Positions 32,579-44,240 of a stretch of DNA of 64,000 nucleotides are shown piece after piece. This DNA comes from Plutella xylostella (taxonomy: Eukaryota > Arthropoda > Insecta > Lepidoptera > Plutellidae). The number at the start of each line of letters is the position of its first letter. Within the stretch, counting starts at the first letter, position 1. A model generated the notes under the pieces. The model made no database searches. It was not told the origin of the DNA and was given only the letters and a program-made list of their open reading frames with translations. Both the position numbers and the translations under genes were made by a program. The stretch is taken from NCBI RefSeq assembly GCF_932276165.1, contig NC_063983.1, positions 8,625,501-8,689,500 of the forward strand, written 5' to 3'.

Positions 32579-34977
32579 ATGATGCCGACCCAAATGATTA
32601 ACCAGGATAAGAATGTCAATGATGTCCGCGTGAAGACAATCTTCAGTGGGGATGTGATGATAACATACATCAACCAGAATATTACTCTCGAGGAGTTCAC
32701 GCAGGAGATGATAGCAACATGTCGATTTGCACCTGACCAGGTTTGTTTACAAACAATGAAGCTATAATCCAATTTATTCCGCTCAATCTACCTCAGTCCT
32801 TATCAATATAATGTTGATAGTAAATCTATATTGTATGTTTCTGTTGTGATAAAATGTATTTACACATACACAAAAAAATTATAAGGAGGAAAGATTTGAT
32901 TGTTAGTATGAATAGGCTGCAACGGTAATGGACCATGTTTTCATAACATTATGACAACAAATGTTGTATTATCCCTAAGTGGCATTGGCTACTTTTCATC
33001 CCTGTATTTCCTCGGGCAATCTGTTATAGGCTTATACCCTGATTACATCTACCAAATAGAGTGATTCATTGATTTGATTTGATTTTACATATTTGACATA
33101 TAAGCAGTACAACTTAAAACCTAGTGTACATATTTATCCTAGGATTAAGTACCATAATGGTTAATGTTTTTAAGCACCAAGGCTTTTTAAAACTTTTAGA
33201 ATCACTATAAAGTTATATAAAAAACCTAACTTACGTTATGAGAATTGGTGTACATTCAATGCATTAGGTTGGTACACTATGATTACAACCATGCACACTT
33301 TGATAGTGCGCATTTGATGACAAAAAACACGACACTTACACATTTAAATGGTACAATTTACAATAATAAGTAGAGTGGCAAGACAGTATCCTTGGCCCAT
33401 CCCCGGCCCATTAAAGGCTAGCAATAGAAAAAGTTCTCGGCCAAGGATACTGTCTCACCATTTTACTTGGTTTGTGTGGTCAGGGTATTAGGTTAACATC
33501 AAAAATATTTTTTTTACTAATAATGTGAGAAGAGTTGTTTTCACCCCAGATACATGTTTAGGGTTCACCCTCAATGTTGCATTTAAATCAATTTGTATGA
33601 AAACAATACAATCCTAAAATTCCATACAAATTGTCATACAGTTTTTATCTTTCTCTATTTTATGTCCAGAAATTTAAGATTTATTTATTTTCTAACCCCC
33701 TTATATTCATAAAAAACATACTGGACGCTTTAGCTATTGAACTGTTCTTAGAAAGAACAAATTGTTCTCTGTCAGAGAGTGATAGTAAGTTTTTTATGTA
33801 TAAGGGGGTATATATTTATTTGCCTTGTACTGCCATAGTCCCCAGCTAAGTAGGCAGAGGTGCATTATTGCATTCAATTTTCTCATAGTTATGCATGGGC
33901 AATGTTATAGGTGGCAAGCCATTCTGTTAGTGATAAAAACTTACCAAAATAAATTATTAATTCTTTAAAAACATTACTAATTAGCTCTAGGACAAGATAT
34001 ATCCTTGAAAAAATATACTCATGTGTGTACAAACACTAAAAGCCTTGCACACTCTTTATTATCACAGTGCTAGTATTTCATTAGATTAGTCTACTTAGCA
34101 AACTTTGCATAATACTTGATAACTACCACTCCGTAACTAGGGCAAGTAAACGTACTATTTCCAATTGCAAAGGATGTAATAAAACATGAGTACATTTGGG
34201 TTAATTAAAGCCAGTAACTTGATAAAGTTGTTCTTTGTTGGGAACCAACCAACTTTACTTTCAACCAGCTGTTCATAGATGGCGCTAGTATTCAGTTTAG
34301 TAGTTATTTACACGCAAATTCACAGGGTAGTGTGTATGAAGTCACAGTACATGAGTATGCCAGTTATCATGTACAAACTGCTCAGTTTATCCTGTATAAA
34401 TATAATGTCCCGTATGAGTCGAAATCTGATCCACTTTTGCTGTAAGATTTTTGGATAATAACTTCTACATGTAGTATTTTTTATTGTCCAGCCATCCGGC
34501 TCACTCACCAGGCATGTCCATTATTTTCATCATGAAGTTAGTGGACAGTTGACAATCATCATGATTACATCCTTCTATTCATCTAAATATATTATCTTCT
34601 TCTAGCGGTAACGCGCGCCCTACACCCATCTCGCTCCCACCTATCACTCACCACTAACCACCTCTATCTCTTTCACCAGGTGTTCATCACAAAGTGAGTG
34701 AATCATGCCATATTGTCGGTGACGCCCAATCTATACATATATCACGTGTCGTAGAGGAGTTCATCTAAGTATCTCTGATTTCTGAAGCCGTAACGCGCGC
34801 CCTACACCCATCTCGCTCCCACACACCACTCACCACACCTCTCTCTCTCTCACCAGGTGTTCACCATGAAGTGGGTGGACGAGGAGGGCGACCCGTGCAC
34901 GGTGTCCACGCAGCTGGAGCTGGACGAGGCGCTGCGGCTGTACGAGCTCAACCGCGACTCCGAGCTCACTGTCCACG
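32579..34977 (+). CDS. aPKC: Atypical protein kinase C, N-terminal PB1 exons (partial)
   Basis: aPKC is the cortical polarity kinase that works with Par-6 and Par-3. Coding exons are 32579-32740 and 34857-34977. The first follows an acceptor (TATTTTCAG) at 32523. They encode MMPTQMINQDKN, then the PB1 domain: VRVKTIFSGDVMITYI with the basic-cluster Lys, ITLEEFTQEM, TMKWVDEEGDPCTVST (the acidic OPCA-type motif) and LDEALRLYELNRDSELTVH. Exon 2 ends in phase 1 at H|GTATGT. The pseudosubstrate, C1 domain and kinase domain were not found in the remaining 29 kb, so the rest lies outside the window after a very long intron, or some small exons escaped me. Exon 2 is markedly GC-rich compared with its surroundings. 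Confidence 0.92.
33370..33466. repeat. Short hairpin-forming inverted repeat in aPKC intron 1
   Basis: Arms at 33376-33397 and 33439-33460 are complementary over 22 bases with two mismatches (AGACAGTATCCTTGGCC on the left arm). They are separated by about 41 bases, and weaker pairing extends outward. It is either a tiny MITE or a precursor-like hairpin. Confidence 0.65.
34604..34700 (+). pseudogene. Duplicated acceptor and start of aPKC exon 2 (dead pseudo-exon)
   Basis: This block repeats 34786-34876: GGTAACGCGCGCCCTACACC, the pyrimidine tract, CACCAG and the first bases of the exon. Its reading after the acceptor is VFITK and then a stop, so use of this acceptor would truncate aPKC inside PB1. 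The real exon lies about 180 bases downstream. Confidence 0.8.
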
Positions 34978-35269
34978 GTATGTACTGGGCTTGTCTACTT
35001 GCTTGCTTACCACCATCGAATATTGGTAGGTAATAAAAAATCCATACGCTGCGTTTCTCGCTTGTCAAATCTCACGTATAGTGCCACAATCTTATCTGTT
35101 CCGGTGACGGCGTCGCTGTGATCGAATCCAGTGATGCCATCGATTCAATTTTGCCTATTTGTGGTTTAAACGACAATGCATTACCTATTGTTATAATTAG
35201 GTACATTCATAAGTATAGATAAATCAAATTATAGGGTCGATAGTAAATGAAAGAGGATATAATATATCA

Positions 35270-35440
35270 AACGACATTTAGATAGACAGATAGATAGAGT
35301 ACTCTTTATTTGTACACCAAGACATGATTAATAATTTTACATAGACACTTAACTAGGGTACAAAAGGCGGTCTTATCGCTTATAGCGATCCCTTCCAGAC
35401 AACCTTTGGATATTTATTGTATAAAAAACAAAATTAGTTC
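35270..35440 (-). repeat. Non-LTR retrotransposon 3' end
   Basis: Contains AGAGTACTCTTTATTTGTAC and TTATCGCTTATAGCGATCCC. The inverse word (AGCGATAAGGCCGCC, then AATAAAG) is found at 60870-60960. This pattern fits the 3' untranslated end of a common non-LTR family, inserted in minus orientation. Confidence 0.5.
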
Positions 35441-36068
35441 TCATTATGTTCTAATATAAGAGATTAAATCTAGATTTTACAATGATATCTAATAGGTAAT
35501 ATCTGTGGGTCGTGGGAATAACGAGATACTTAGATAAACTTAAAAAAACTATTAAGTGCTTAATTATTATTTATTTATTTATTTATGAACACTTTATTTT
35601 ACATTTTCTATAGTAACAAGAAACAAGAGGATAAAATTAAAAGAAATTCAGGCAATGTACAAAGGCTAATTGCCAAAAATCAATTTCTTCCAGCCAACCC
35701 TTGATACTCGTAGGGGAAGATGTCAATAATCATCATTATTTCGTCTAAAATCGCTGCAGGTGCGAGAAATTCTTCTTGTTGTACTGCCTAAGGTATAGGT
35801 ACGCAGCTTCACTCACACCTGTAATCAAAGAAAAATAAAGATTATATACCTACTACTTTCATCACGACCCATCCCGTCCCTACTGCTGGGGTACGGGTCT
35901 CTCGGGAAAATATTACTTAATAAAATTACATGTGAGTATATGGGTAAAATTATTTGTCATATTTGGCAACACTAACCTGTAGCCGCTGCAACTCGTTCTT
36001 CCAATTTTTCAAACGGAATTAAAGGCGCCTGAATACGTTATTCTTCCTGCATAAAAGCCAATATATCT

Positions 36069-36285
36069 AGTATAGCTGTTCCCGCGCGCTTTGCTTCGCC
36101 TTGAAAAGTTTTCCCGTGGGAATTCCGGGATAAAAAGTAGCCTATGTTCTTTCCCAGGGTCTAGACCATATGTATACCAAATTTTATTCAAATCCGTTCA
36201 GTAGTTTTGGCGTGAAAGCGTAACAGACAGACAGAAAGACAGACAGACACAGTTACTTTCGCATTTATAATATTAGTAAGGATTA
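36069..36285 (+). repeat. Dispersed repeat, family R3, copy 1
   Basis: AGCTGTTCCCGCGCGCTTTG to TTTCGCATTTATAATATTAG. The same sequence is at 47081-47285 with few changes. It contains a CAGACAGA run near its end and ends in a typical insect element tail. It is probably the 3' end of a non-LTR element. Confidence 0.7.
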
Positions 36286-36480
36286 CTTTTCTTGCATCAA
36301 TTTTCAGCGCTTTTGGCATTATTTCACCCAGAAAATCACAAAACAAATTAAATAACGTAGCGTCAGGCTCTCCGCAGAAATTGACAACTCAAATAACGCA
36401 CAGAGTATGAAATGACGTTTGACAATGACGTCTCGTTAGTACACATTTTCACCACCGGAACAGATAAGATTGTGGCACTA

Positions 36481-37409
36481 TAATTTGTGTGGATCTGACA
36501 GATGTTTGATAGGTCTGTGAGAGACGCTGCTTAAGAATTTTTGATTGCTTATGTTCGGTCGTGGTAACCCCACTGTTGTCTACAGCACGTTTTTTTTACT
36601 GTATGGCGTGGTTTCGTCGTCTGTTTATTAAGTCTACAGGCTCTCATAGATATTGATAGATATTAATGTTAGTTGTATTAATAAATAAATAGATCTTATA
36701 AATATACAACAATTTAGAGCGATGACACTCGAGTGTTGAGTTAGCAATGAATGCAAGCCTTATTTGCTTTGTCATTGTACTGAGTAGGTTCTATTTCTAA
36801 TATGAAAAGAATGATGATACTAACACTTGGCTTAAACAATAGGAAATGTTTATGTTTCATCGTTCCGAAATATGATATCTTATAATTTGTATTATTCTGA
36901 TATAATCTTCAAACACCTGTAAAGAATATTAAGAATCATCAGCGGAAACCCCGCAAAGTTTCCAAGAATCAACATTGGAACGAGCTAAACGGAACACGTT
37001 TTAAATGCTCAATAAATTATTCAGAAACGCAGGCATCGAGCCGCCGGCCGCTTCGGAAAACGCGAAGAAAACTCGAATTTGGATCACGTCAAGGATTTCC
37101 ATAAATGAATTATTTATTCGTAAATAAATTATTTATTCGTCATGTCGACGTTTCGAGTCGACACAGCGCACGGTGCCTTATCGCGTCGACACTGATGACT
37201 TTCAGTACCTATCTCTGCTTGTGGCGTCATTTTCATGCATCCTTTTTCGGTTAAAACATTCGAGTTACATCGCTTTTTCGCGGTGAGTCCTTATCTGCCC
37301 GCATTGCGAGTCCGCTGGCCATTTCCATATTCAGATTGGTATTCCGGCGACGGAGTATTTCCACTTGCAAGGGTTTTTTTCTGGAGCGTCCAGAGCGGTC
37401 ACGTCCTAC
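36481..37409. other. Intergenic or intronic DNA
   Basis: I see no gene. A 15-bp direct repeat (AATTATTTATTCGTA-like, at about 37108-37140) and GTCGAC palindromes at 37144-37160 are the only structures noted. Confidence 0.35.
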
Positions 37410-37838
37410 ACGGATTGAGTAATAGCTCTGGGGGGGTCACTCTATATGTACGACTAAGATTCAGAGCGCTGCTGCTCGAGCCACGACTCTATCCTGTTGT
37501 TTTAAACGTGCCGATTGCACGACAGCTTTCTGTCAGTATAGAGTAACCCCGCTGTTGTACCCTCAATTGTTTCCTTCTCAGTCCGTGACGGTGTACTGCA
37601 GCCCTATTCTCGCAGGCATTTCCGATCCGGCGACCGTTATTGTTGAACTCCCGCCAGTTTATGTACCTAGGCGCACCGTGCGGCGCTATCGCGAGACTCC
37701 GGCAATACATCGCCGCGACGATTTAGTGTCGGAGAAGTTGGTGGAGGCACGAGAGTAAATAAAACGGAAGCCCAAACTCGCATGCAAACACGCCGGCGAA
37801 ACTTCCCCTAATAAAGCACAAACAGTGCGGCGGTTGGC
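37410..37838 (+). repeat. Dispersed repeat, possible LTR upstream of a primer-binding-like site
   Basis: 37455-37560 (GAGCGCTGCTGCTCGAG, CGACTCTAT, TTAAACGTGCC, ATTGCACGACAGCT, AGAGTAACCCC) recurs in diverged form at 40725-40825. The block ends with AATAAAGCACAAACA just before the site at 37839. I could not find a second LTR, so an LTR retrotransposon is only a possibility. Confidence 0.35.
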
Positions 37839-37882
37839 GCCCAACGTGGGCCCGGTTGGCGCCCAACGCGGGCTGCCCCGCT
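37836..37882 (+). other. Tandem primer-binding-site-like sequence
   Basis: TTGGCGCCCAACGTGGGC and TTGGCGCCCAACGCGGGC stand in tandem. TGGCGCCCAACG with a following GTGGG is the known complement of tRNA-Lys used as primer by many LTR elements. No gag or pol frame follows, so if this was an LTR element it is now only a remnant. Confidence 0.35.
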
Positions 37883-38949
37883 CCCGTCGCTGCGCAATTA
37901 GGGATATTTTAATTAACTTTGTGTTGTGTGCGTTATGAACGACTCCGAATCTCATTCTGTTAATTGAATACGTGGCGCGCGTGAACGCGATTGTTGTTAT
38001 TTGCTCTTTAGCCGCCCTATTTAATCATCTTTGCCGGCGGGGGGCGCTGTTATTATCCAAAGTTGCTTGTGAAATCGTAAAAGAGATCATAATTCTTTGT
38101 TTAATGGCCGCTCGCCGCTTTTAAGAAATAATAACGGCTGGTTTTACAGTTTAGATACTTTTTCGAAATTAGATGGCTTATTATAATGCTTCTTGTTGAC
38201 ATGGAAGAGGTAGAAATCATGGGAGTTGCGAAGTTGAAACTTTATTAAACCGTAACTCAAACTCATCCCGTCGCTGCAGACAAGTTATTAATATAAGAAA
38301 ACTCTCCGTCAGGTAGAGACCGCACAGGCTGGCGAGGGTTGCCACTAAATACCAAACGGAATACACTATTTTACGGCAATTCAGTATTCTAACATCGTAA
38401 ATTACTAATCCGACCCGATAAATATCTTGGCCTTTCACTCCTTGGTACTCTGTTGTACGTGCCCATCTTTATAATTAGCCTAATGACGAAAAATACAAGA
38501 ATACGTAAAAAAATATGAATGTGCAATGTGCTGGATACATCTTCTGTCATTTGTTTCACCACAATGAACGCTAGAGGCGCTGGCTTGTATCCAATATACC
38601 TACGCAAACTTTTTCGTTTCCGTTAAATATCAAACTTACATTAGAAAACAGTAAAACTAAGACAAAACTACAACTTTACAACAACACCTCTGTCACATTT
38701 CCCGCTCAATTCAGTGAACACGCCGCTAAGTTGGCAGCCCTGTCGCCGGCTAATTAATGTATCGCCGTACAATTCCCCGCGATCCACGCTCCGCAACGTG
38801 CTATATTAAATTCATAGCTTCCTGCCTAGCGTGTGCTCCTGGTGTCGCTGTGTAGTTATTAAGTTATCTTCCGCTTTGTAAGGGAATACACTGGGCTTGG
38901 GCTATATACCTGGTAAATAGAACACGATGTAAAACACAAGGCTCATGGG
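37883..38949. other. Intergenic or intronic DNA
   Basis: No gene or clear element. Several CpG-containing patches occur. Confidence 0.35.
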
Positions 38950-38959
38950 CAAAATCGAG

Positions 38960-39195
38960 TGAATGAGTTTTCTAGTGGAGACCAAACACAAAAAGGCAAG
39001 CCCTGGTGATGCCCTGAGGCCCGCTAGGCTTTATGTAGGTAGACGGTAGTAGTTGGATGAGGAAGCCTATCTCAAGCGGGGCAAGATTATTGACTGAGCA
39101 TACATATACATATGCACTCACGACTGTAATCCCCGAAGGGGTGGTCACAGGAGCCACCCACTTTTCGCAGCACATTTTAATAATAATAATAATTG
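38960..39195 (+). repeat. Retrotransposon 3' tail ending in (TAA)n
   Basis: The block includes AATCCCCGAAGGGGTGG and GGAGCCACCCACTTTTCGCA and ends TTTTAATAATAATAATAATT. A simple TAA tail is typical of several insect non-LTR families. Confidence 0.5.
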
Positions 39196-39890
39196 TGGCG
39201 AGCTGTTGGGCATTAGCGACCCCACCCACCCGATACCGGGGAGAACCCCTGTTCCTCATCTCTGGCTTGCCTTTATTGGTTGTCCAGAGTGAACACTGAC
39301 GAGGAACAGGATCTCCCACCTCTTGCTTGCCTTCATTGGCTGGCTTGAATGGTGTACCGCTAGAGCAGCAATGCTCGAGGAAGGATGTATTACCCAGTAA
39401 GGTGCTTGTAGGGATCTTGACCGATAACGCGATTGTCCTGAGAGCCGTGGAATACCTCTCCATCCTTAGCACCTCATGCCATGTTGCCCCCTTGTTGCTA
39501 CGTCACTGTTATGTGCTAGCGACTGTTTTGGGGGGCCCATTTACTGTGTGTGCGAGTCACCCCCTGCCTTTTTATCCGTGTGTGAAACATATAGGTCAGG
39601 CAGGGGCCATAGTCCTTCCATAGTCCCAGTTACCCAGTCCATTTAGCACCCCCTTCCATAACCCTGTATTAGTTTTCTCCATATCCTACAATAGTCCTGC
39701 ACTAACCGGGGATTTTCCTTGGGTTTATTCTATAGTTCACACAGGGAAAATCGTCGGTTTGTGTCACATTTAATATAGATTAATGTTGTCAAACGGGCCT
39801 CTACATGTTGGCTTCGGCCCCATGCACGCCTTCCAAATGCCCGGGACCCCATGGTCTCGTGATGGTAAAGACACAACATAATAATAATTT
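39196..39890 (+). repeat. Second retrotransposon 3' tail, stacked on the first
   Basis: It begins after the first TAA tail with GTGGCGAGCTGTTGGGCATT and ends in CATGGTCTCGTGATGGTAAA and ACATAATAATAAT. Its base composition is more GC-rich than the flanks. The open frames on both strands (for example 39327-39623) have no recognised domain. It reads as 3' untranslated sequence of another non-LTR element. Confidence 0.5.
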
Positions 39891-40724
39891 GTACGCAATT
39901 GAATACATTTTGAATCCGAAAAATCGTTGTCTAGACAAGATAGCGATAGGGGGGCAGAAATTTCTGTGTAGTAATCCCGCTAAACCTTTTTTTCTGGCAA
40001 AGTCACATTAACACATAGATGTTAAGTGTTAATTAGAAGTTTATGAAACTGATAGTGCATCAGTGCACGCTTGGTTGGCTCCACGGGCTGGAGGATGTCA
40101 TTACATGTTGCAGTAACGGAAGGTCGCATTTAAACGTTACGTTTCGACATTACCATTGTGACAAGGTCTCCTTTATCTATGGTTAATCTGTCTGTGGTTC
40201 AGAAGACCACCGGAGTTTTGTGCCTTTTGAATAAAGGGGAAAGTTGGCGGTGGATATACTTAAATAGTACACTTGTTATTAGGTATTGATAGTACTCATA
40301 TATTTTTTCCACCTACCATAAGTTTTTTTTAAAACGTTATTTATTTATAGCTGACATTGTACAAAAAATACCATAAGTTGGTTTTTCATAGTTTCTATAA
40401 GAATAACTACGTTTACTTTGCGGATGGGTTACACGGCAGCTACTGCCAGCTACTAACGAATTTGTGAATTTGATAGTGTATATGGACGTATATATATACC
40501 AGCATGCCAGTACCAAAATACCTTCTCAATGTAAGCTAGTCGCAAGTACGTGTGCAAAATTAAATATAAAAAAATCCCGGTACACAGACATCCGCTTCTC
40601 GTCGTAAAGTTGGCGTAAATAAACTTTTTATTGTGAATCCTAATATAAAAGATTTACGACCTATAATTGTTTAGACGTTTACGTCAAACGTTACGGGCAG
40701 GTCCCCAAAAACGATATTCTGGAA

Positions 40725-40830
40725 CACGGCTGCGCTAACCTCGACTCTATATCGTCGCAATAAACGTACCATTGCATGGCAGCTCTCTGAAATTTCGTAT
40801 TTTGTCAAGCAAGAGTAGTCCCCCCAGGGG
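40725..40830 (+). repeat. Dispersed repeat related to 37455-37560
   Basis: Shared order of CGACTCTAT, AAACGTACC, ATTGCATGGCAGCTCTCTG and a final AGAGTAGTCCCC. It shows the sequence is a dispersed repeat rather than a gene. Confidence 0.5.
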
Positions 40831-41010
40831 TCTCCGGTTCGTAATGGTCCAATTTAATGGTGATGTTACAGTGGAAAATAAATCGGGACACTGAAATCGG
40901 AGACCTTGTAATACGGTTTTTTAATTCTGATCTACAAAGTAGGTAATACCTACACATACTTTTTCATAACTAATACAATACAACTAGGTACATTATAACA
41001 AAGTCACACT

Positions 41011-41584
41011 TAGTGTTGCCCAAATTCAGTCTTGGTCTTGCAGTCTTGGTCTTGTTCTTGCGTTTTTGCAAGACCAAGACCAAGAACAAGACCGCGTATT
41101 TTTAGCAAGACCAAGACCAAGACTGACCGTGCAAGACTTGAGCAAGAACAAGACATAGCCTGCAAGACTCTTGCGTCTTGCAGAGCGCTATTTCACTGAG
41201 TAGTTAGGTGTAACAGTTCGGTGTATAGGTAAGTACGCTTAGGAATTCTATGAGATGCAAAAAACTGTATCAAAGAAAATGAAAAACTGGACCTATGCGC
41301 ATTACGACTAATACCATAAACATAGCGAATAAAAAAATATCTATTAAAATCAAAAAGTAAACTTTAATAAATAGTAATAGACTAATAGGTAATTGCAAGA
41401 CTTGCAAGACTCTTGCTGCAAGACCAAGACCAAGACCAAGACTGGGAGCGCAAGACCAAGACCAAGACCAAGACCAGGTGTATTGGCGCAAGACCAAGAC
41501 CAAGACCAAGACCAGGTGTATTGGCGCAAGACCAAGACCAAGACTGGCTAAGTCTCGTCTTGTTCTTGCATTTGGGCAACACTA
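41011..41584. mobile_element. TA-flanked element filled with CAAGAC hexamer arrays
   Basis: The ends are GTGTTGCCCAAAT and its inverse ATTTGGGCAACAC, with TA just outside. Inside, CAAGAC/CAAGAA hexamers run for long stretches. They appear first as GTCTTG and then as CAAGAC, so the arrays fold back on each other (41035-41190 and 41398-41565). A middle part of about 200 bp is AT-rich. The apparent ORFs (SWSWSWS-type) are translations of the hexamers and not genes. Confidence 0.75.
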
Positions 41585-42194
41585 GCACACTGATCATTCA
41601 TTAATTAACTGAGTCACTCACACCCAAAAACTAAATTTTAAGGCACCTCATTAAGTTTAATTTTATATCTAGCATATAAAACATAATGTCATAAGTTATT
41701 TATGAACCACGATCTCACATATCGATCATCTCGGATATCGTCAATATTCCAAGGAACTGTGGGTGTTTATTAGTTCAATGCTCGGGCCATAATTGGGATC
41801 ATACATGGTCGTTTTGTTTTTTTTTAATATTTATTAACACGTGTTAACTCATACCGGAAAAGAATATGGCAAATATTTACAATACATATTGGCTTCTTGG
41901 ATTTGAGCACTTGCTTTTTTATGATGTATATACTAGTTGTAGACAGCGAAAATGAGCCATAGCTAACACCAACAACTAGTACTGCCTGTATTGTTATGAT
42001 ATACGCAAATGTGTTATACATACATACTACGTAGTCATGGGTATTAGCCCAGCGGAATAGAAAGTCAAATTCCGTAGTCATTTGAATAGCAATATCGAGG
42101 TAGTCCATATAATGGAACACCTGAATATTAAATCTATGCTTAAATCAACTTAACACATCGTACCTATCTGATGGTTGGACTAGTCCACCGATAA

Positions 42195-42435
42195 AAAGTC
42201 GCCCAGCGCAGCAAGAAAATAAAAGAGCTATGCTCGGTGTTTCTCTGAAGGACCCAAGAAAGGATGACCGGTGGGTAGAACATGAACAAGTAAGCGTGGC
42301 GTGGGACTCCCTCCGGCTCGCTGGACCGACCATAGACAGGTCGCCGGTTTTGGCTAGATGAGGAAGGCTGAGGGTACAGTGTTATGTGTGGCACTCCTAC
42401 ACTATTACCGGCTGATAATGATGATGCTCGTAACC
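42195..42435 (+). mobile_element. Degenerate RTE retrotransposon 3' fragment
   Basis: GAGCTATGCTCGGTGTTTCT parallels the AMLGVSL codons of the RTE copies, followed by a shortened form of the VGRPP and RW region and an end in GGCTGATAATGATGATG. The 155-codon minus-strand frame over it is antisense to this relic and should not be called a gene. Confidence 0.65.
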
Positions 42436-42889
42436 CAAAAAAGTCTCGAAAAATCTGGCCAGCCACAGTAATGTCATAGACATCAGCTGTCATTGTTACA
42501 GTGAGCGAGCATCGTAGAAAGTGACTGCATAGCGGTGCCTGACAATCTACTCGCGATAAACAATTGACAGTGCAAGTGAACGGAATGCCTGATGATTCCA
42601 GATGGGCGAATGTTTTGCACGCCACTGCCATGTTTTATTGGCTGACTGCATTGAGTGTCACTGTTGCCTTGATAATGTGTGTGAACATTTTATAGTGGCA
42701 TTGAAAGAGGTTATAACATGTTCTTCAAAAAAACTCATGATTTAAGATGTAACACAGATACATCAATAAGAAAGTTGTATAGTAAATGCCATTTACTCAA
42801 AATGGTGCTTCAGTGTATGTTGCAACGGAAGAGAATCTAATCAAAGAACGTAACTCCGCCGTTTAAGATCATTACATTGATTGCAGAGA

Positions 42890-43000
42890 GACAATTTCCG
42901 TGAAAGTGAGTCGGATGCGTACGCGCAGCCGCGCCGGCCAATCAGGGCCAAGTGCGGCCCGTGACGTCACGGTGCCGGTTTCAATTTAAATTGAGCGGTG
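42890..43000. promoter_or_regulatory. CpG-rich promoter-like block with CCAAT and CRE
   Basis: CCAAT at 42938-42942 and a perfect TGACGTCA at 42962-42969 lie in GC-rich DNA surrounded by AT-rich sequence. It could drive an alternative transcript of the right-hand genes. No exon was found next to it. Confidence 0.35.
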
Positions 43001-43434
43001 GAATAATATATAATACCTATAGGTATGTGATAGGTACCTAGATATCGTATTTATGTGAGATACTTACCTACAATAATAATATGAATTTAAAGAATATTTT
43101 AATTGATGTTTTCGCTTAAGATAATTAATACCTACTGTGACGATAGTTAGATGGGCAAACTCACTAAACTCAGTTTCTAGGTCGACTGTTTTTTGACATA
43201 TTAGTAACTTTTTTGGTTACCTTTTCCTTATAGACACTTTTCCTAATAAACCGCAAAACAAGCTATTCCGATTATTAAATAAATATTACAACATTTAAAA
43301 TTATTTACATTTGTTAACGCGCAATACTTTGTTTTATAATTTGTTACTATCAGTTATGAAACATAGTCTATCAGCAGTTTTCAATTAAACCGTTTTCTCC
43401 CACAATTACCGAGAAAGTGAACAATTTTACGATG

Positions 43435-43510
43435 AGAACAGCAATCGGGCGCCATTGCGGTGCGCCCGCGCAGCCAGTGACGTCACACCAATTCTGACCA
43501 ATCACGAGTA
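43435..43510. promoter_or_regulatory. Second CCAAT/CRE block
   Basis: TGACGTCA at 43478-43485 and CCAAT at 43488-43492 and 43498-43502, in GC-rich sequence with GGGCGCC. It is similar in make-up to the block 500 bases to the left. Confidence 0.35.
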
Positions 43511-44039
43511 GCTACGATCCGGTCCTATCCCGTTATTATTTATTGGCCTGTTATGTGTTATGTAGAACTGACAATAATTTCCCCTAGTAATATTTTCAAT
43601 TGAGGTGATTGTTTTTTGCATGGGGTTTCCCGAGATTTCATATGGTGGTGTACCGATTTTGTCATACTGAAAATGTGAAAATGTAGGCATTTGACTAAAA
43701 GGCTTTTTCTTTACATAATATACATATTATAGCCTTATTGCAATTGAACAGTCCGTTATGTATGGAAATCCACTATGACCTCAAATACTTCCCCGAAAAC
43801 CATTAGCAGTTTAACATACGAATTAAAGTTTTAGTGTGTGATGGAAAGTCATTTATCCCTTTTTAGTCTTTCGGTTTGATTTATCACACAATTAATACGT
43901 ATCGTGCAAATTCAAAAGGCGTGCCTGCCCATATCAAAGAACTGCATCGACTCACGCAATCTCGTTTGTTATTGCGATGTGATAAACAGTTATGTAAATT
44001 TCTGAACGTTTCATCTCATTGCGAGTTGTGATGTGAGGT

Positions 44040-44240
44040 GTTGTCACTTAGGCCGCGGCTAATTACCGAACGGAACGGACCCTCAGTATGCCCGCGAAAA
44101 TTGGACGGCGCACGCGTGTTTTTCGTGCCAACTCCCACCGCCACAGCTACTTCTGCGCGCGCGCAACATTTCGAAACAACGCGATTATAGTGAATGTCGT
44201 GTCGCTTTTGTGCACTGTTTATACTTAGTTCCCCAGGTAT
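44040..44240 (+). promoter_or_regulatory. CpG-rich candidate promoter or leader exon
   Basis: A CpG-rich island (GCGCACGCG, GCGCGCGCGCAAC) contains an initiator-like TCAGT at about 44094, and a possible donor (CCCCAG|GTATAAT) lies near 44237. It could be a non-coding first exon of a gene on the plus strand. The evidence is composition and signals only. Confidence 0.3.

Larger units (their letters stand above)
35079..36480. mobile_element. 1.4-kb TA-flanked element, family M2, with nested repeats
   Basis: TAGTGCCACAATCTTATCTG at the left and its exact inverse at the right (ending 36480), about 30 bp matching, with TA on both outer sides. The short copy at 47369-47598 has nearly the same ends. 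The interior is not transposase: it holds other repeats (35270-35440, 35860-35905 and 36069-36285). Confidence 0.8.

Noticed and set aside
39327..39623. 98-codon plus-strand frame
   Set aside because: It lies inside a retrotransposon 3' tail and shows no domain.
41270..41604. Several overlapping frames with Trp-Ser or Lys-Thr repeats
   Set aside because: They are translations of the CAAGAC hexamer array inside a transposable element.
41824..42120. 98-codon hydrophobic minus-strand frame resembling a receptor fragment
   Set aside because: It has two hydrophobic stretches, but no family motif, no supporting exon and no clear splice sites. Chance in AT-rich DNA is likely.
42164..42631. 155-codon minus-strand open frame
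   Set aside because: Over half of it is antisense to a degenerate RTE fragment on the plus strand, and no domain is recognisable.
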